Source: Nyssa sinensis (taxonomy: Eukaryota > Streptophyta > Magnoliopsida > Cornales > Nyssaceae). From it: a stretch of 64,000 nucleotides of DNA. Shown in pieces: positions 9,757 through 20,858 of this stretch. Made by a program: the position numbers and the translations under genes. The DNA lies in NCBI GenBank assembly GCA_008638375.1, contig CM018051.1:29943344-30007343 (forward strand), in the 5' to 3' direction. How positions within the stretch are numbered: position 1 is the first letter of the stretch; each line of letters starts with the position of its first letter. The notes beneath the pieces were generated by a model. It worked only from the letters and a program-made list of their open reading frames with translations. It made no database searches and was not told the DNA's origin.

Positions 9757-11112
9757 CTATTGATAATACTTCCGTAAATGTTCCACGTTCCACGGCCTAG
9801 GAATAGGCTTCCCAGTCATGTCTTCTAGCCAGTAGGTGGTAGGCCTAACAACCTTCGTCACTCTGTAGGGGCCTTCCCAGTTCGGTGACAACTTTCCCAT
9901 AGTGGGATCCTTGGTGTTTGGAAAGACTCTTCTTAAGACAAAGTCTCCGACTTGAAAGCTGACTGTCTTGAGCCCTACATTGGATTTGTTGACCATTCTC
10001 TGCTGATAGGCTTCCATCCTGATGCTGACTTGATCCCTTTTTTCTTCAAGCAAATCCAAATTTTCCATCAGTTGCTGATCATTGGATTCTTGCTCGAAGG
10101 CTTCAGTCCTCAGAGTTGGCATACCGATCTCAACCGGGATTACTGCTTCTGTACTGTAGGCCAGTGAGAAGGGAGTTTTAGAGGTGGGAGTTATTTTGGT
10201 TGTCCTATAGGCCCAAAGAACTCCAGGGAGTTCCTCTACCCACTTTCCTTTTGCCTGCTCCAACCTTTTCTTTAATCCATCAAGGATCGTTTGGTTGGTG
10301 ACCTCTGCTTGCTCATTTGCTTGTGGATGGCCTAGAGAGGCAAAGTGTTGCCTAATGTTGAGATTTTCACAGAATTTCTTGAAGCCTTTACCAGTGAACT
10401 GTGTCCCATTGTCAGAGATTATCACACGTGGTATACCGAACCTGCAAACAATGTTCTTCCAGGTGAAGTTCTCAACTTCCTTTTCTGTGATGTGTGTTAG
10501 AGGTTCGGCTTCGGCCCACTGAGAGAAGTAGTCAATGGCTACCAAGAGATACTTCCTGTTTGGTGGGGCCTTTGGTAATGGACCTAAGATGTCCATCCCC
10601 CACTAAGCAAAGGGCCAAGGACTAGGAATCGGGATGAGCTCGTGGTGAGGCTGGTGTTGATATGGGGCAAATCTTTGGCATTTGTCGCACTTCTGGACAT
10701 ACTCCTTAGCCTGTCATAGCATGCTAGGCCAGTAATAGCCCTGAGTCAGAGCTTGGTGAGCTATCGTTCTGCCCCCATTATGATTCCCACAAATACCCTC
10801 GTGTATCTTAGTCAAGACATATTGTGATTCTTCCGGAGCTAAGCATTTTAACAGAGGTTGAGAATAAGACCTTCTGTAAAGCTTGTTGTTCAGGATCAGG
10901 TACCGAGCCGTTCTGATTCGGATTCTCCTGGCTTTGTTTTTGTCTTTTGGGAGGAGCTCGGATTCTAAGTACTGAAGGATTGGAGTCATCCAGTTCTGGG
11001 GCTGTTCAGCGATTTGGGCAACTTGGGCTTCCTCTATGCTGGGTCCTGGCTGGTAGGAAATTTTTACTGTGGAGTTTGCTTCAGACTTTAGGCGGGACGC
11101 CATGTTTGCCAA
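9757..11112 (-). pseudogene. Tat integrase
   Basis: Minus-strand frame with an N-terminal HHCC zinc module (HEGICGNHNGG, then CDKC after a stop) and a core with MDILGPLP (first Asp), ISDNGTQF (second Asp) and HPQANEQAEVTN (Glu). The usual ANGQAE reads ANEQAE. The C-terminal part has FQVGDFVLRR and LSPNWEGPYRVTKV, and ends near NVEHLRKYYQ. Stops: TGA at 10714-10716, within the zinc region, and TAG at 10603-10605 just before WGMDIL (family: Q). The TAG can be explained as CAG to TAG. Not functional. Confidence 0.9.
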
Positions 11113-11163
11113 AGCATCTGCTTTGCAGTTCTGGCTTCTTTCAATTTTCTGGATAATGAACGT

Positions 11164-11643
11164 CTAGAAGGAGTGCTTCAGGTAGTTCACCAGTTCGGAG
11201 TACCGAAGCATCCTATCATCTTTAACGGAGAATTTTCCTAGGACTTGGCTTACCACCAGTTGGGAGTCTGAAAAGACTTTAAGGTTCTGAACCTCGAATT
11301 CCAGAGCTAACTTTATGCCTAGGATTAGGGCTTCATATTCTGCTTCATTGTTGGAAGCTTTGAATCCCATGCTGACTGCTTTTTCTGACGAGAGCCCATC
11401 AGGGGACTGTAGTACCAGGCCTACTCCTGAGCCCTGATCGGTTGACGATCCATCGATGTAGAGCAGCCTGGTTCCTGAAGTTTCGATAAGCTGTGCCTTG
11501 TCTTGAAGTACCGAGGTGAACTCGGCAACGAAATCGGCCAAGGCCTGCCCTTTGATGGAGTTTCGTGGCACATATGATATGTCAAATTCTCCTAACTCCA
11601 CAGACCACTTTACTAATCTTCCTGATACCTCAGGCTTCCTCAA
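11164..11643 (-). pseudogene. second (archaeal-type) RNase H of the Tat element
   Basis: The frame contains LLYIDGSSTDQGSGVGLVL (first catalytic Asp), SNNEAEYEALILGIKLAL (Glu) and VFSDSQLVVSQVLG (Asp), the host-like RNase H pattern that Tat elements carry in addition to their own RNase H. A TAG at 11164-11166 separates it from the linker to integrase (TFIIQKIERSQNCKADALAN). Confidence 0.88.
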
Positions 11644-12957
11644 TATTGACTTCAGAGGATAGGCAGTTGGGATTTCAATTGGATGAGCTTAGAAATAAGG
11701 ACGGAGCTTCCGAGCTGATATCACCAAAGCGAAGGCTAGCTTTTCCACTTCTGGATATCTTTTTTCTGTGTCGAATAGTGCCCTACTGACGTAGAATATA
11801 GGCCTCTATACTCCCCTGTCCTGTCTTACTAGTGCGGAGCTAACCGCGTTTTTAGAGACTGCAAGGTACAAGAGTAGCTTTTCCCCTTGTACTGGTTTTG
11901 ACAGAAGTTCTGGAGAGGCTAGATACTCTTTCAGCTTTTGAAAAGCTTTCTCAGATTCTTCCGTCCACTGTAAAGCTTTGTTGCCCTTTAGAGCTTTGAA
12001 AAAAAGTAGGCAGCGATCAGTGGATTTGGAGATAAATCTGCTGAGCGCCGCGATTCTACCATTTAGCGCCTGAATGTCTTTTTTGGTTTTCGGTGACTTC
12101 AGTCCAATCAGAGCTTGGATCTGAGTGGGTTCTGCTTCGATACCCCTCTGAGAAACAATGTATCCCAAGAATTTTCCCTTCGTCACCCCGAAGGTACATT
12201 TCGAGGGGTTGAGCTTCATCTTGTGCTGTTTTAGGATATCGAAGGTTTGGGCTAAGTGCTGGAGGTGACTACCTTTCTGCAGAATTTTGACCAGCATATC
12301 ATCAATGTATACCTCCATGGTATTGCCGAGCAGTGGGCTGAACATCTTGTTCACCAACTGCTGGTATGTGGCTCCAGCGTTCTTCAAGCCGAAAGGCATT
12401 ACTCTGTAGCAGTAGAGACCTCGTTCAGTTATGAAGGCTGTTTTCTCCTGGTCTGGAGGGTACATCTAAATTTGGTTATACCCAGAATAGGCATCCATAA
12501 AACTCATGAGCTCGTGCCCTGCGGTGGCGTTAACCAGTTGATCTATCCTTGGTAGTGGAAAGCTGTCTTTGGGGCACGCCTTATTGAGGTTTGTATAATC
12601 AACGCAGACTCTCCACTTGCCATTTTTCTTCTTGACCAGGACGGTGTTGGCTAGCCACTCGGGGTAGAACACTTCTTGTATCATTCTAGCTTCAAGCAGC
12701 CTCTAGACTTCATCATTTATGATCCGATGCCGTTTTGGAGCAATCGGCCTTCTCTTCTGTCTAATTGGTGGGTGATCTGGATCTACCATCAGCTTGTGAG
12801 TTATGAGGTTAGGATCTATACCCTCCATATCTTTGGTCTCCCAAGCAAACATAGAGAGGTTGTCTTTCAGAAACCTGACTATCTTCTCCTGCTCGGTGTG
12901 TGTCAGGTCTGGGCCGATGTACAAATAACGCCCCGCTGATTCTGAACTGACCAACAC
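11644..12957 (-). pseudogene. Tat reverse transcriptase and first RNase H
   Basis: Reverse transcriptase starts near PIRQKRRPIAPKRHRIINDEV and runs through GKWRVCVDYTNLNKACPKDS, FMDAYSGYNQI, YRVMPFGLKNAGATYQQLVN and the catalytic VYIDDMLVK, then FLGYIVSQRGIEA. The first RNase H follows (LLLYLAVSKNAVSSALV, then RPIFYVSRAL). Stops: TAG at 12703-12705, 12466-12468 and 11806-11808, and TAA near 11689. The codons expected at the last three are glutamine, so C-to-T change explains them. Confidence 0.92.
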
Positions 12958-13436
12958 TTTGATGGGCTCGTCAATGTGTTTGGCTCGGCTGTCCGGTCCC
13001 CTTGGGCTCAGGGGTTCTTCGATGCTGGATGGGCAACCTTCCTCCTTGGGAGTGTGGGTGAGAACTAGATCTGTACAGTCCCGAGTGTATTGTAATTGCT
13101 ATTTGGTAGCCTTCTCCTTAAGTGCAATGGCATGGCACTCTCGAGAGGTTGGCTGGCACCCTCTGACAAAATAAACATTCTGATTGTGAACATACTTCAG
13201 ACATTGATGGAGGGTCGAGTTGACCGCCCCTATCTGGTGTAACCATGGTCTCCTAATTATGACATTGTAGGGAGATTTCATATTCAACACCATGTACTCT
13301 GAGATGGTGGTTTCTGCCCTTCTCCCTCTCCTACAGTAGTAGGAAGGTCGACTCTTCCCAGTGGGGTGCTAAGATTGCCATCAAAGGCTGCCATCATGGC
13401 AGTAGTAGGCTTGATGTTGTCATGGTCCATCCCCAT
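12958..13436 (-). pseudogene. Tat protease C-terminal part and linker to RT
   Basis: Contains MVLNMKSPYNVIIRRPWLHQ and STLHQCLKYVHNQNVYFVRG, the conserved region after the aspartic protease active site (usual form YN-I-GRPWLH; here the Gly is Arg). Followed by CQPTSRECHAIALKEKATK. Frame breaks lie on both sides. Confidence 0.8.
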
Positions 13437-15464
13437 CTATTTGAGTGGCTCATGGAACAGTATATTGACGGAGCTGCTAGTATCGACCAGGACTCTCCTG
13501 ATCTCGAAGTTGGCGATTTTGAGAGTGATGACGAGGGCATCACTATGAGGGCAGTGTACCCCTGCTAGGTTTTGTTCAGTGAATTGGATCTCTGGTGCTG
13601 GTTTGAGCCTCTTTTCAACGTTGGAGATCTGCAATATGTCTGGGGCAGCCCTAGCCTCCCGAGCATATCTCTTTCTCGCCCTGTTTGACATTCCTGTAAT
13701 AGGGGAGTCAGCATGGAGGACGTAAATGACATGGTTGTTCTGCCTCTGAGGCTCGTTTCGTCCTTCCTTATGCTCCTGCCTCTGCTCGGGCCTATGGTTT
13801 GGCCGTTGTTGAGGCTTGTCTTCTTGGGAGTTCTGCCTTCCGTCCTGCTTAAGGAACTCCCGAAGACACCCCTTCTTTATGAGCTGCTCAATCTCATATT
13901 GGAGGGTTCTGCATGAGTTAGTCGTATGTCCATGATATTTATGGAAATTACAATACTTACTTTGGTCCCGAACGCTGGGATCTCTTTTGATTGGTTCCGA
14001 CCACCTCAGGTTTTCTCGATCTCGAATCTGTCGGAGTACCTGGTTCGCTGTAGTGTTCAAAGGGGTAAAGTTAGTGAACTCCCTTGGTCCGGAATTGTAA
14101 ACAGCCCTGGGTGCTGTTCTCTTTTCTGGACTCCTGGCCCTCTTCTTGCTGGAGTCTCTTCTGTGGTCATCCTTCTTGTGATCCTCCTTCTTCGGATTAT
14201 ACCTCTGGTTCTGCTCTTTGCCCTTCTGGGATGTGCGGTTGGCTTCTTCCAGGTTGATGTACTTCCTGGCCCGGTCCATTAATGCCGCCATATTGGCAGG
14301 AGGGCTTTTGGTCAAGGAATCTCTGAAACCATCGTGGGCAAGTCCAGCAGTCAAGGCAGCTACAAGGAGTCTTGGGCTGCAGTCGGTGATCTCCGTGAGT
14401 TCGGCATTGAAGCGCGCAATGTAGGCTTTGAGGGACTCCTCCTTAGTCTGCTTGACGTTTAACAGAAATTCTGGTCCCCTTCTCAGCCTTCTACTGGTCA
14501 TAAACCTGTCCAGGAATTGCTTACCGAGCTCATAGAAGCCGGTAATTGAGTTCGAAGGGAGGTGGTGGAACCATTTCAAAGTAGTTCCCTTCAAGCTGGT
14601 AATGAAGGTTCGGCACATAAAAGCATCAGAGGCCCCGTGGAGGGCCATCGTACGCTGGTAGTGCGAGAGATGATCTCCTGGGTCTCCAGTCCCATCGTAC
14701 AGGGTGAACTTTGGCACCATGAACTTCCTGGGCCTTTCTTTTGACATGATGGCGTGAGTGAATGGGGTGGCAAGTCTTCCAAGCAGCCTGGCCAACTCGT
14801 CTTGCTCTGAAGGGTTCTGGGCACCTCTCAAAGCTATTGTTCGGTCCATAGATTCGGTAATTTCTTCTACCCTCCGTGGGTCTCTGAACCGGACATCTTA
14901 TGAACCTGGTCTTACCGCCTCGGCTTCAGGGTAGCCGGGCTGAGTACGTCCCTCGGAAGGAAGAGGGTTCCGAATTGGAGGGATTGGTGCTGCATGGGGA
15001 TAAGGCTCCTATGGTGCCGGATGTGCTCCCGAAGCCCTTGGAGTTGGGGCTCTAGTGGTGCTCCGGTAATGGACGTCAGGGACGAAGGCTGATGTTCCCC
15101 AGCCTGGAGCTGCTGACGGTTGTGGATCTCTGCCAACGCAACAAAACCCTGGGGGTGCCCAGGCTGGTTATTTGGAGCCTGCACATGGGGCTCTTCATTC
15201 TCGGTGGTAATAGGGGGTTGTGTTCCCGCAGCAATGTTGACCGGCGGGGTTAGGAGGACTCGTCCCTTGATTCTGTGTGAGCGTTGCCAATGTTCTAGTT
15301 ATGGCAAGCAACTGTTCCTGCACCAGTTCGTTGTGTTGTTTGATCGATTCTATCTCTTGTCGCATGGGATCAACCGTTGGCCCCCTTGCTCGTGGAGCAG
15401 GCGGCCGACGTTGAGAGCTTTGCGGATTCTGAGTATTCTGTCGCGGTCGGAGATTTGGGGCCAT
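13437..15464 (-). pseudogene. Tat gag and protease active-site region
   Basis: Gag starts at the ATG at 15464 (MAPNLRPRQNTQNPQSSQRR), is frameshifted and stopped between about 15195 and 14850, then stays open for 470 codons. The open part holds the retrotransposon gag domain (PRKFMVPKFTLYDGTGDPGD; WFHHLPSNSITGFYELGKQF), a basic linker, a zinc-knuckle-like CNFHKYHGHTTNSC and, near its end, the protease motif VLVDTSSSVNILF. The catalytic triad is DTS instead of DTG/DSG, a likely inactivating Gly-to-Ser change. The intact relative at 63065 shows what the N-terminal frame should look like. Confidence 0.9.
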
Positions 15465-15520
15465 GGTTTTCCAGTGAGGAAAAAGATAAGTTTGTGAATA
15501 GAGCACTTAGAGATTAGTCG

Positions 15521-15538
15521 TTCCCACAGACGGCGCCA
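15521..15538 (-). other. primer binding site of the Tat element
   Basis: The minus strand reads TGGCGCCGTCTGTGGGAA three bases inside the 5' LTR, matching the primer site of the second Tat element at 62990-63007. The TGGCGCCGT core complements a tRNA 3' end of Asp type. The identity of the priming tRNA is inferred. Confidence 0.85.
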
Positions 15539-15541
15539 AAC

Positions 15542-16169
15542 TCATGCTACACTTTTCGACTCTCAATAAATCTAGGCTCCGCAACCTGTAGAACACTCAA
15601 AAGGGGGATCAGAGGACCACCGGATTGGCTCCGGCGGTAGCCGCTCTGATGCTTAAGTAAGTAAACTGAATTGAAAAGACTGTATTGAAAGCCAAAGAAT
15701 GAGCATAAAAATAAAGCGTACCTTTAGGGTTTAATTTATAGACCGTGGCCTTCCTAAGTTGATTAGGATTCGGAGCCATGAATATAGGGATTTGATCATC
15801 GGAGATTGCAGTTACCTTGTGGAGTATTGTATCGTAGATAGAGATAATCATAGATAGTAGTTTCCTTGTTGAAGACTGTTTCCGTGTTGAAGACTGTTTC
15901 CTTATTCCCCGCTTGGTAGTTGCTAAGATCATAAGATCGGAACCATAGGAAATACCGAGTGAATATTGCCCAGAGCATAAGGTCTGGAGGATATGTACAT
16001 AAGAATGCCCTGGAGGCAGTGACTGCTCTGTATGACCGAGTTTATCGGCTCTGTAGGATATGTACATGAGAATGCCCTGAAGGCTGTGATTGCTCTGTAT
16101 GACCGAGTTTATCAGCTCTGTAAGCACACGTGTCTCAAGGTGATTGGTGTGTCTGTTTGTGGTATATCA
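15542..16169 (-). repeat. 5' LTR of the Tat element
   Basis: Same length (628 bp) as the LTR at 3729-4356 and about 97% identical. The outer end ATATCA abuts the target duplication GTGCC at 16170. Confidence 0.95.
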
Positions 16170-16277
16170 GTGCCTTTCTTCACTCAGATTAGCGTTTTTT
16201 GTCGCCTCGCTTTTTGGGCAATCTAGGATCTTAGCGCCTTGATGGCGCCTTTCGCTTTTAACTACACCCGTTTAAAT

Positions 16278-16637
16278 ATTCATTTATTTTTATTTTTTTA
16301 GTAATCAATTGATGTTTGAATATAAACTTAGCTCATTGTAAGTGAGTTGCATATGAGAAACTGTGAAGTGTGGATAAAAATCTCTATTTGTCTATATTTG
16401 AGCCAAATATAGTGATCATTGGCGGATATAGAGTTGGGCCAAAATTTTAGAAATCTGATTTTTACCCTATTTTCTATTGAATTTTTTTTTTTTGAAATTT
16501 TGGAATTGCCCTTCTTTTCCCCAATTTCTCATGTTTTTATAGGAGACCCCCTTAAATTTCAATTTTTATATTTTTGCCCCTTACCCTAGTATTCTTTATA
16601 ATTTTCAAAGTTATGTCCACCATGCATATTTTATCAA
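16278..16637. other. AT-rich intron 4 sequence, no gene seen
   Basis: Sequence between the first hAT element and the first copy of a 160-bp direct repeat. No coding frame or element end recognised. Confidence 0.5.
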
Positions 16638-16800
16638 GTGTTGAATATATTTGAATGATTTTAATGTGCATGTTGAGGGCCACCATTTTCTTTATCTTGT
16701 TTGAGTAAATTATTATTATTTTTTAGTTTTCATTTTTGGGACATATTCAAAGGACATGATCTCTCTAAATGAAGAGGTTTTTAAATGCTATGGAGAAAAC
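16638..16800. repeat. first copy of a 160-bp direct repeat
   Basis: Starts GTTGAATATATTTGAATGAT and includes GGACATGATCTCTCTAAATG. A diverged second copy is at 18567-18733 in the same orientation. A hAT-like element lies between the two copies. Confidence 0.7.
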
Positions 16801-16807
16801 TCTAAAG

Positions 16808-18558
16808 CATAGTTGTCAAATTACCTCGGTGACTCTAGACAATGGACCTAACTTAATATCCAGGCGCCCGAGCGATCGCCTAACCCAAAAACATGGAACA
16901 AAAGTAATCTGATGATTGTTTTAATTCATAATGTCATATAATCCATTTTATAAGAAATTAAATCAATAAAGAGAACATTCTCATTCCTACATAAAAATTT
17001 GAAGAAAAAAACTCACAACTATGGATTACTAATGTTATTTCGTGCGAACAAAAATACAGTTTAAATTTTAGAAACATTGTAGTATTTGCAAATAAATCAA
17101 ATAAAATAGACAATGCAATAGAAATCACTTGAATAGAAGTTAACCCATTTAAATAATAGAATCTGATGATAATTTAAACAGCAACATTGAACAGATATAA
17201 CAAAATTCAAAGCAATGACTATTAAACGGGTGATAAATGCAATTTTTTTTTTTACTTTGGTTGCATGAGATAAACAATTGGGGGATAACATTAATATTAT
17301 TTGTTAGGAAGATTGGTTTTATCTATTGCATGTAAATAAAATAAGAGATTGCTTTATATTTCATATGTAAGAGCTTCAGGCGTAAATAGTCAATGGTTGC
17401 GATATTTTCAATATCTCCATTAATTGCAACTCACTTATTCACAAACTCAAGGTTTAAAATATATTCAACTCCTAACAACACAAAGAACCAATGATTAAAA
17501 TTTTGTTTCGTAGTGTTGTTTCGGTCACTTAGAAAACAGAAACATTTCGGAAACGTTTCAAAGACGTTTTGAAAATATAGGGAAAACGATGAAAAAAAGT
17601 AAAATGTATAGAAACACTTGGAAACATAAAGGAAACTATATAAATGTGTGAAGATAAATATTATAATTAATTGAAAATGTTTTAGGGTACATGTCCATCC
17701 ACACAAGAAGATACTAGGGTGAAATTAAAAAAAATCGTAAAGTAAATTAGTCATTAATACCAAATAACTTCTTACTTATTAAAAACTAATATAAAATATT
17801 TAGAGCTATTTGTTTTTGTAATATGAATTTGTTATATATTTGCTATAAAATATGTAAAATTATTATTAACCATAAAATAATAAATATATATTGTGTAATA
17901 TCCATGGATTAGGCAATTTGACACAAGTTACATATAATATAATAAATAAAACTATAGTAATTTAAATCTATTATAATTAGTAATTAAGTATTAAAATATA
18001 TTATTTATCTGCATTTTATTTTCATTGCTTTTACTTTTCATTTGTTATTATTTTTTAGGAAAAATAGAAATATCTTCTTATACTTTTGGGTTTTAATCTT
18101 TCAATCTCCTCCATTTAAAAAATAAATTGATATTATCTTTTACTAACTTCTAGAAGTATTATTGATACTAAAGAAATATTTCCACTATTTTGGTATATTT
18201 TCACTAATTTCGGTATGTTTCTTTGGAAACAAATTCTATGGAAACATGTGAATTTCAGTATTCCACTAGTGTTTCATTTTGGTTCACTAGAAAACAGAAA
18301 CGATTTTACCGTTTCGATGGAAACGAAACGAAATTTGATCCTTGCGAAGAACAAAACAAATATAATAATGAAATAGAAAGTCTATTAAAATATGGAGTTT
18401 GGCTAATGGCTAATGAAAAAATGTTTGTTGCTTAGGCAAATTTGGTGCCTAGACGCCCAGGTAACCGTTCAATTAGATAGGTGACTGCCCAATTATTTGA
18501 GTTCAGGCAGGCATCGCCTAGGCAATTTTCTTGTACAAGGTCGCCTAAAACATCTATT
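16808..18558. mobile_element. second hAT-like non-autonomous element
   Basis: The left end is CATAGTTGTCAAATTACC; the reverse complement of the right end is AATAGATGTTTTAGGCGACC. Both have the GTTGTCAAA/GGCGACC style of the element at 2712. The subterminal regions carry GCGCCCGAGCGATCGCC and GGCATCGCCTAGGC. The flanking 8-mers CTCTAAAG and CGCTGAAG agree at 6 of 8 positions, a decayed target duplication at best. No transposase. Boundaries are tentative. Confidence 0.5.
17499..18341. mobile_element. possible nested inverted-repeat element
   Basis: The left edge reads AAATTTTGTTTCGTAGTG and later GAAAACAGAAAC; the reverse complement of the right edge reads AAATTTCGTTTCGTTTCC and later CTGTTTTCTAGTG. 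This gives an imperfect inverted repeat about 840 bases apart, inside the second hAT-like element. The interior is AT-rich and non-coding. No target duplication established. Confidence 0.3.
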
Positions 18559-18566
18559 CGCTGAAG

Positions 18567-18850
18567 TATTGAATATATTTGAATGATTTTATGTGCATAT
18601 TGAGGGTCACCATTTGCTTTATCTTGTTCGAGTAAAATATTAGAACTTTTTAGTTTTCATTATTTACTGGACGTATGCAGAGGACATGATTTCTCTAAAT
18701 GAAGAGGTTATTAAGAGCTATGGAGCAAGCTGCTCCAAGAGAAGCTATGTGTCATAGTTACATTGATAGGTCATCAAGAGGTTATTAAAAGCTATGAAGC
18801 AAGTTGCTCCAAGTGATGCTATGTGTCATAATTAACATACATAGGTCATC
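18567..18850. repeat. second copy of the 160-bp repeat, then a 70-bp tandem pair
   Basis: 18567-18733 repeats 16638-16800. It runs into a tandem pair of about 73 bases (starting near 18703 and 18774) with GAGGTTATTAA-AGCTATG and GCTATGTGTCATA in each copy. Confidence 0.7.
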
Positions 18851-18881
18851 AAGTACCCCTATGTTTGTTCTATCACTACGC

Positions 18882-18921
18882 CAATTAAAGTTCATTGATA
18901 TTGATCAATGAACTTTAATTG
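18882..18921. repeat. perfect 18-bp inverted repeat (hairpin)
   Basis: The arm CAATTAAAGTTCATTGAT, a 4-base spacer ATTG, then the exact reverse complement of the arm. A 40-bp near-palindrome. Confidence 0.95.
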
Positions 18922-20200
18922 GGTTGCTAGTGGCTTGCCTCAATATACAATGGCCTAGCGCTTTTCCATATATTAAGGATTTTTTTTCCTATTGTAAAAT
19001 TCACTAAGTGGGTTTGTTTATGTATCACATAAGGTCAGACTTGTAATGGCTTTATTTGATTGATTTGCTTGGGTTTTCATAAATGGTGAAACACATTTAT
19101 GTTTTAAACTGTTTGAGACTTCTGTTTGGCAAGTTGTGGACATGATTTCTCTAAATGAAGAAGATAGCCATGGCTATGGAAATACCTCCTGTGAAGCTTT
19201 GTCATAGTTGCACTGAGAAAGCATCATGTTTCTCTTATTGCATTTGCTTCGCTAACTTTTTCTTATCTTTTTAATAGAGAAGTTATTTTTTTTCTAGGGC
19301 TCGCAGTTATTGGTTTTACTATTGTATTCTTTCATGTGCTTAAACCCTATAAACACTGACCTAATTGTATTTTGTGGCTATTTACCTTGTGTTGATTGGT
19401 ATTCTTATTGTAGAACTCAGAAAACCTTAAAATGGTGGAAATAATAATGAGAATTTAAGAAATATAGAGCCTATAGAGTCTACAAGAACATGTTGAATTT
19501 GTATAAGTACATGGGGATTCTTGTAATGAAAAAGTACTAATAGAATTTGTATAAATCTGCACGGGCAACTTTGCCTAGGTGATCAATTGCTTGTTGATTT
19601 CCTCTTTTCCCTGTTGCCTATATTGTGCTTAGCTTAATCGGTGTGCTTCAGGTTGATCTATTCTCTATGGTTCATGCCTATGGTACCGTATGAGCCAACA
19701 TCTTTTTGATCAATGAACTATAATTGTGTTGTTAGTGGCTTGCCTCAATATACACTGGCCTAGCGCCTTTCCATTTATGTTAATCCTGCAATTTCTATTT
19801 TATTTTATTTTTGTTTTGAAATTTGTTTTTTGTTTTAAGGATTTTGTTTTCCTATTTTTGAATTTTTTTTTTTTATTTCAAGGATTTTGTTTTCCTATTG
19901 TTGAAATTTGTTTTTTGTTTTAAGGATTTTGTTTTCCTATTGTAACATTCACAAAGTGGGTTTGTTTATGTATCACATAAAGTCAAGACTTATAATGGTT
20001 TTATTTGATTGATTTTCTTGGGGTTTCATAAATGGTGGAACACATTCATGTTTTAAACTGTTTGATTCTGTTTGGCGAGTTGTGGACATAATAATTTCAC
20101 TAAATGCAGAAGATAGCCTTGGCTATGGAAATACCTCCTGTGAAGCTTTGTTTGTCATTGTTACACCGATAGAGCGTCATGTTTCTCTTATTCTTATTTT
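18902..20200. repeat. large direct tandem duplication (800-950 bp unit)
   Basis: The segment starting TTGATCAATGAACT at 18902 recurs from 19707. Shared blocks include TAGTGGCTTGCCTCAATATA, GTGGGTTTGTTTATGTATCA and GAAATACCTCCTGTGAAGCT. The second copy carries an extra minisatellite (about 19800-19935), which lengthens the offset from 805 to about 948. No coding frame spans it. Confidence 0.85.
19800..19935. repeat. short minisatellite in the duplicated segment
   Basis: Three to four copies of a T-rich unit holding AAGGATTTTGTTTTCCTATT, separated by GAAATTTGTTTTTTG-type sequence. Present only in the second copy of the large duplication. Confidence 0.8.
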
Positions 20201-20858
20201 TTTTTTAATATAGAAGTTATTATTTTCTAAGGCCCATAGTTATTTGTGTTTTGGCCTAACGGTAACTAGGGAGATGCTACGGAGCGGATGTTAGGGTTCA
20301 AATTGGTTGGTTTTAAATTGTGTCAGGGAACAATTTTTTTTTTTTTTTTTTTTGCACATTTATTTTCTCCCTAATAAATAAAGATGTAAGATTAGACTAT
20401 GTTTGTTTAGGTTTTCAAACACAGATTTTTAATTTCAAAACATGGGATACGCGTTTGATTTGTAATTAATTTTAATTTTTTTTTTTAAATTTTTTATAAT
20501 TTAGATTATCATATTCAAATTTATTTTTATAATTTTAAAACATTAATTACAAAATTTTAAAAATATTTTTAAAAAATTTATATCTGAATCACTATCCTTG
20601 GTACTAGTGCTTCCCTTTTTTCCCTCTCCTTGGTGTTATTAACTATTTTTTTATTATGAAAGAATGAATATAAATGTTGAAGAATCTCCCTGAGGAGGAC
20701 AAACCCATTTACAAAAAGAATAAAGCTTTAATCCTCCTAGAAACTCTACAAAATAATCAAACATAAAACCGGTAAGATTTAATTATCTAAAAGTATAGAG
20801 TTCACATAAAGAAATCTTTAAATTTATTAAGGGGCATTTCTTTTCTTCAAAATTATTA
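20201..20858. other. AT-rich intron 4 sequence before the LINE remnant
   Basis: Contains a long T run near 20333-20354 and AAAATTTTT-type sequence. On the minus strand the 20645-20860 part may be the 3' untranslated end of the LINE. No frame supported. Confidence 0.45.

Larger units (their letters stand above)
3729..16169 (-). mobile_element. Ty3/gypsy Tat-lineage LTR retrotransposon, full length
   Basis: A 12,441-bp element flanked by the 5-bp target duplication GTGCC (3724-3728 and 16170-16174). Two 628-bp LTRs differ at about 19 positions by hand count (about 3%), mostly transitions. On the minus strand the order is 5' LTR, primer binding site, gag, protease, reverse transcriptase, RNase H, second RNase H, integrase, tandem repeats, antisense ORFs, polypurine tract, 3' LTR. 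The second (archaeal-type) RNase H and the antisense ORF between integrase and the 3' LTR are hallmarks of Tat-type elements. All main frames carry stops, so it is not autonomous. Confidence 0.93.
2712..16269. mobile_element. non-autonomous hAT-type element, split by a Tat retrotransposon
   Basis: The left end is CAGTGTTGTCAAAGACGATC; the reverse complement of the right end is GGGTGTAGTTAAAAGCGAAA, an imperfect terminal inverted repeat of hAT style. The flanks carry a perfect 8-bp target duplication, GTTTAAAT, at 2704-2711 and 16270-16277. After removal of the retrotransposon at 3729-16169 and its duplicated GTGCC, about 1.1 kb of hAT sequence remains. It holds a (TC)n run and subterminal GGCGATCGCC/GCGCC-rich motifs but no transposase. 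The hAT element is therefore older than the retrotransposon inside it. Confidence 0.8.

Noticed and set aside
13713..14424. plus-strand open frames opposite gag
   Set aside because: Shadows of the minus-strand gag reading frame; no known antisense protein at this place.
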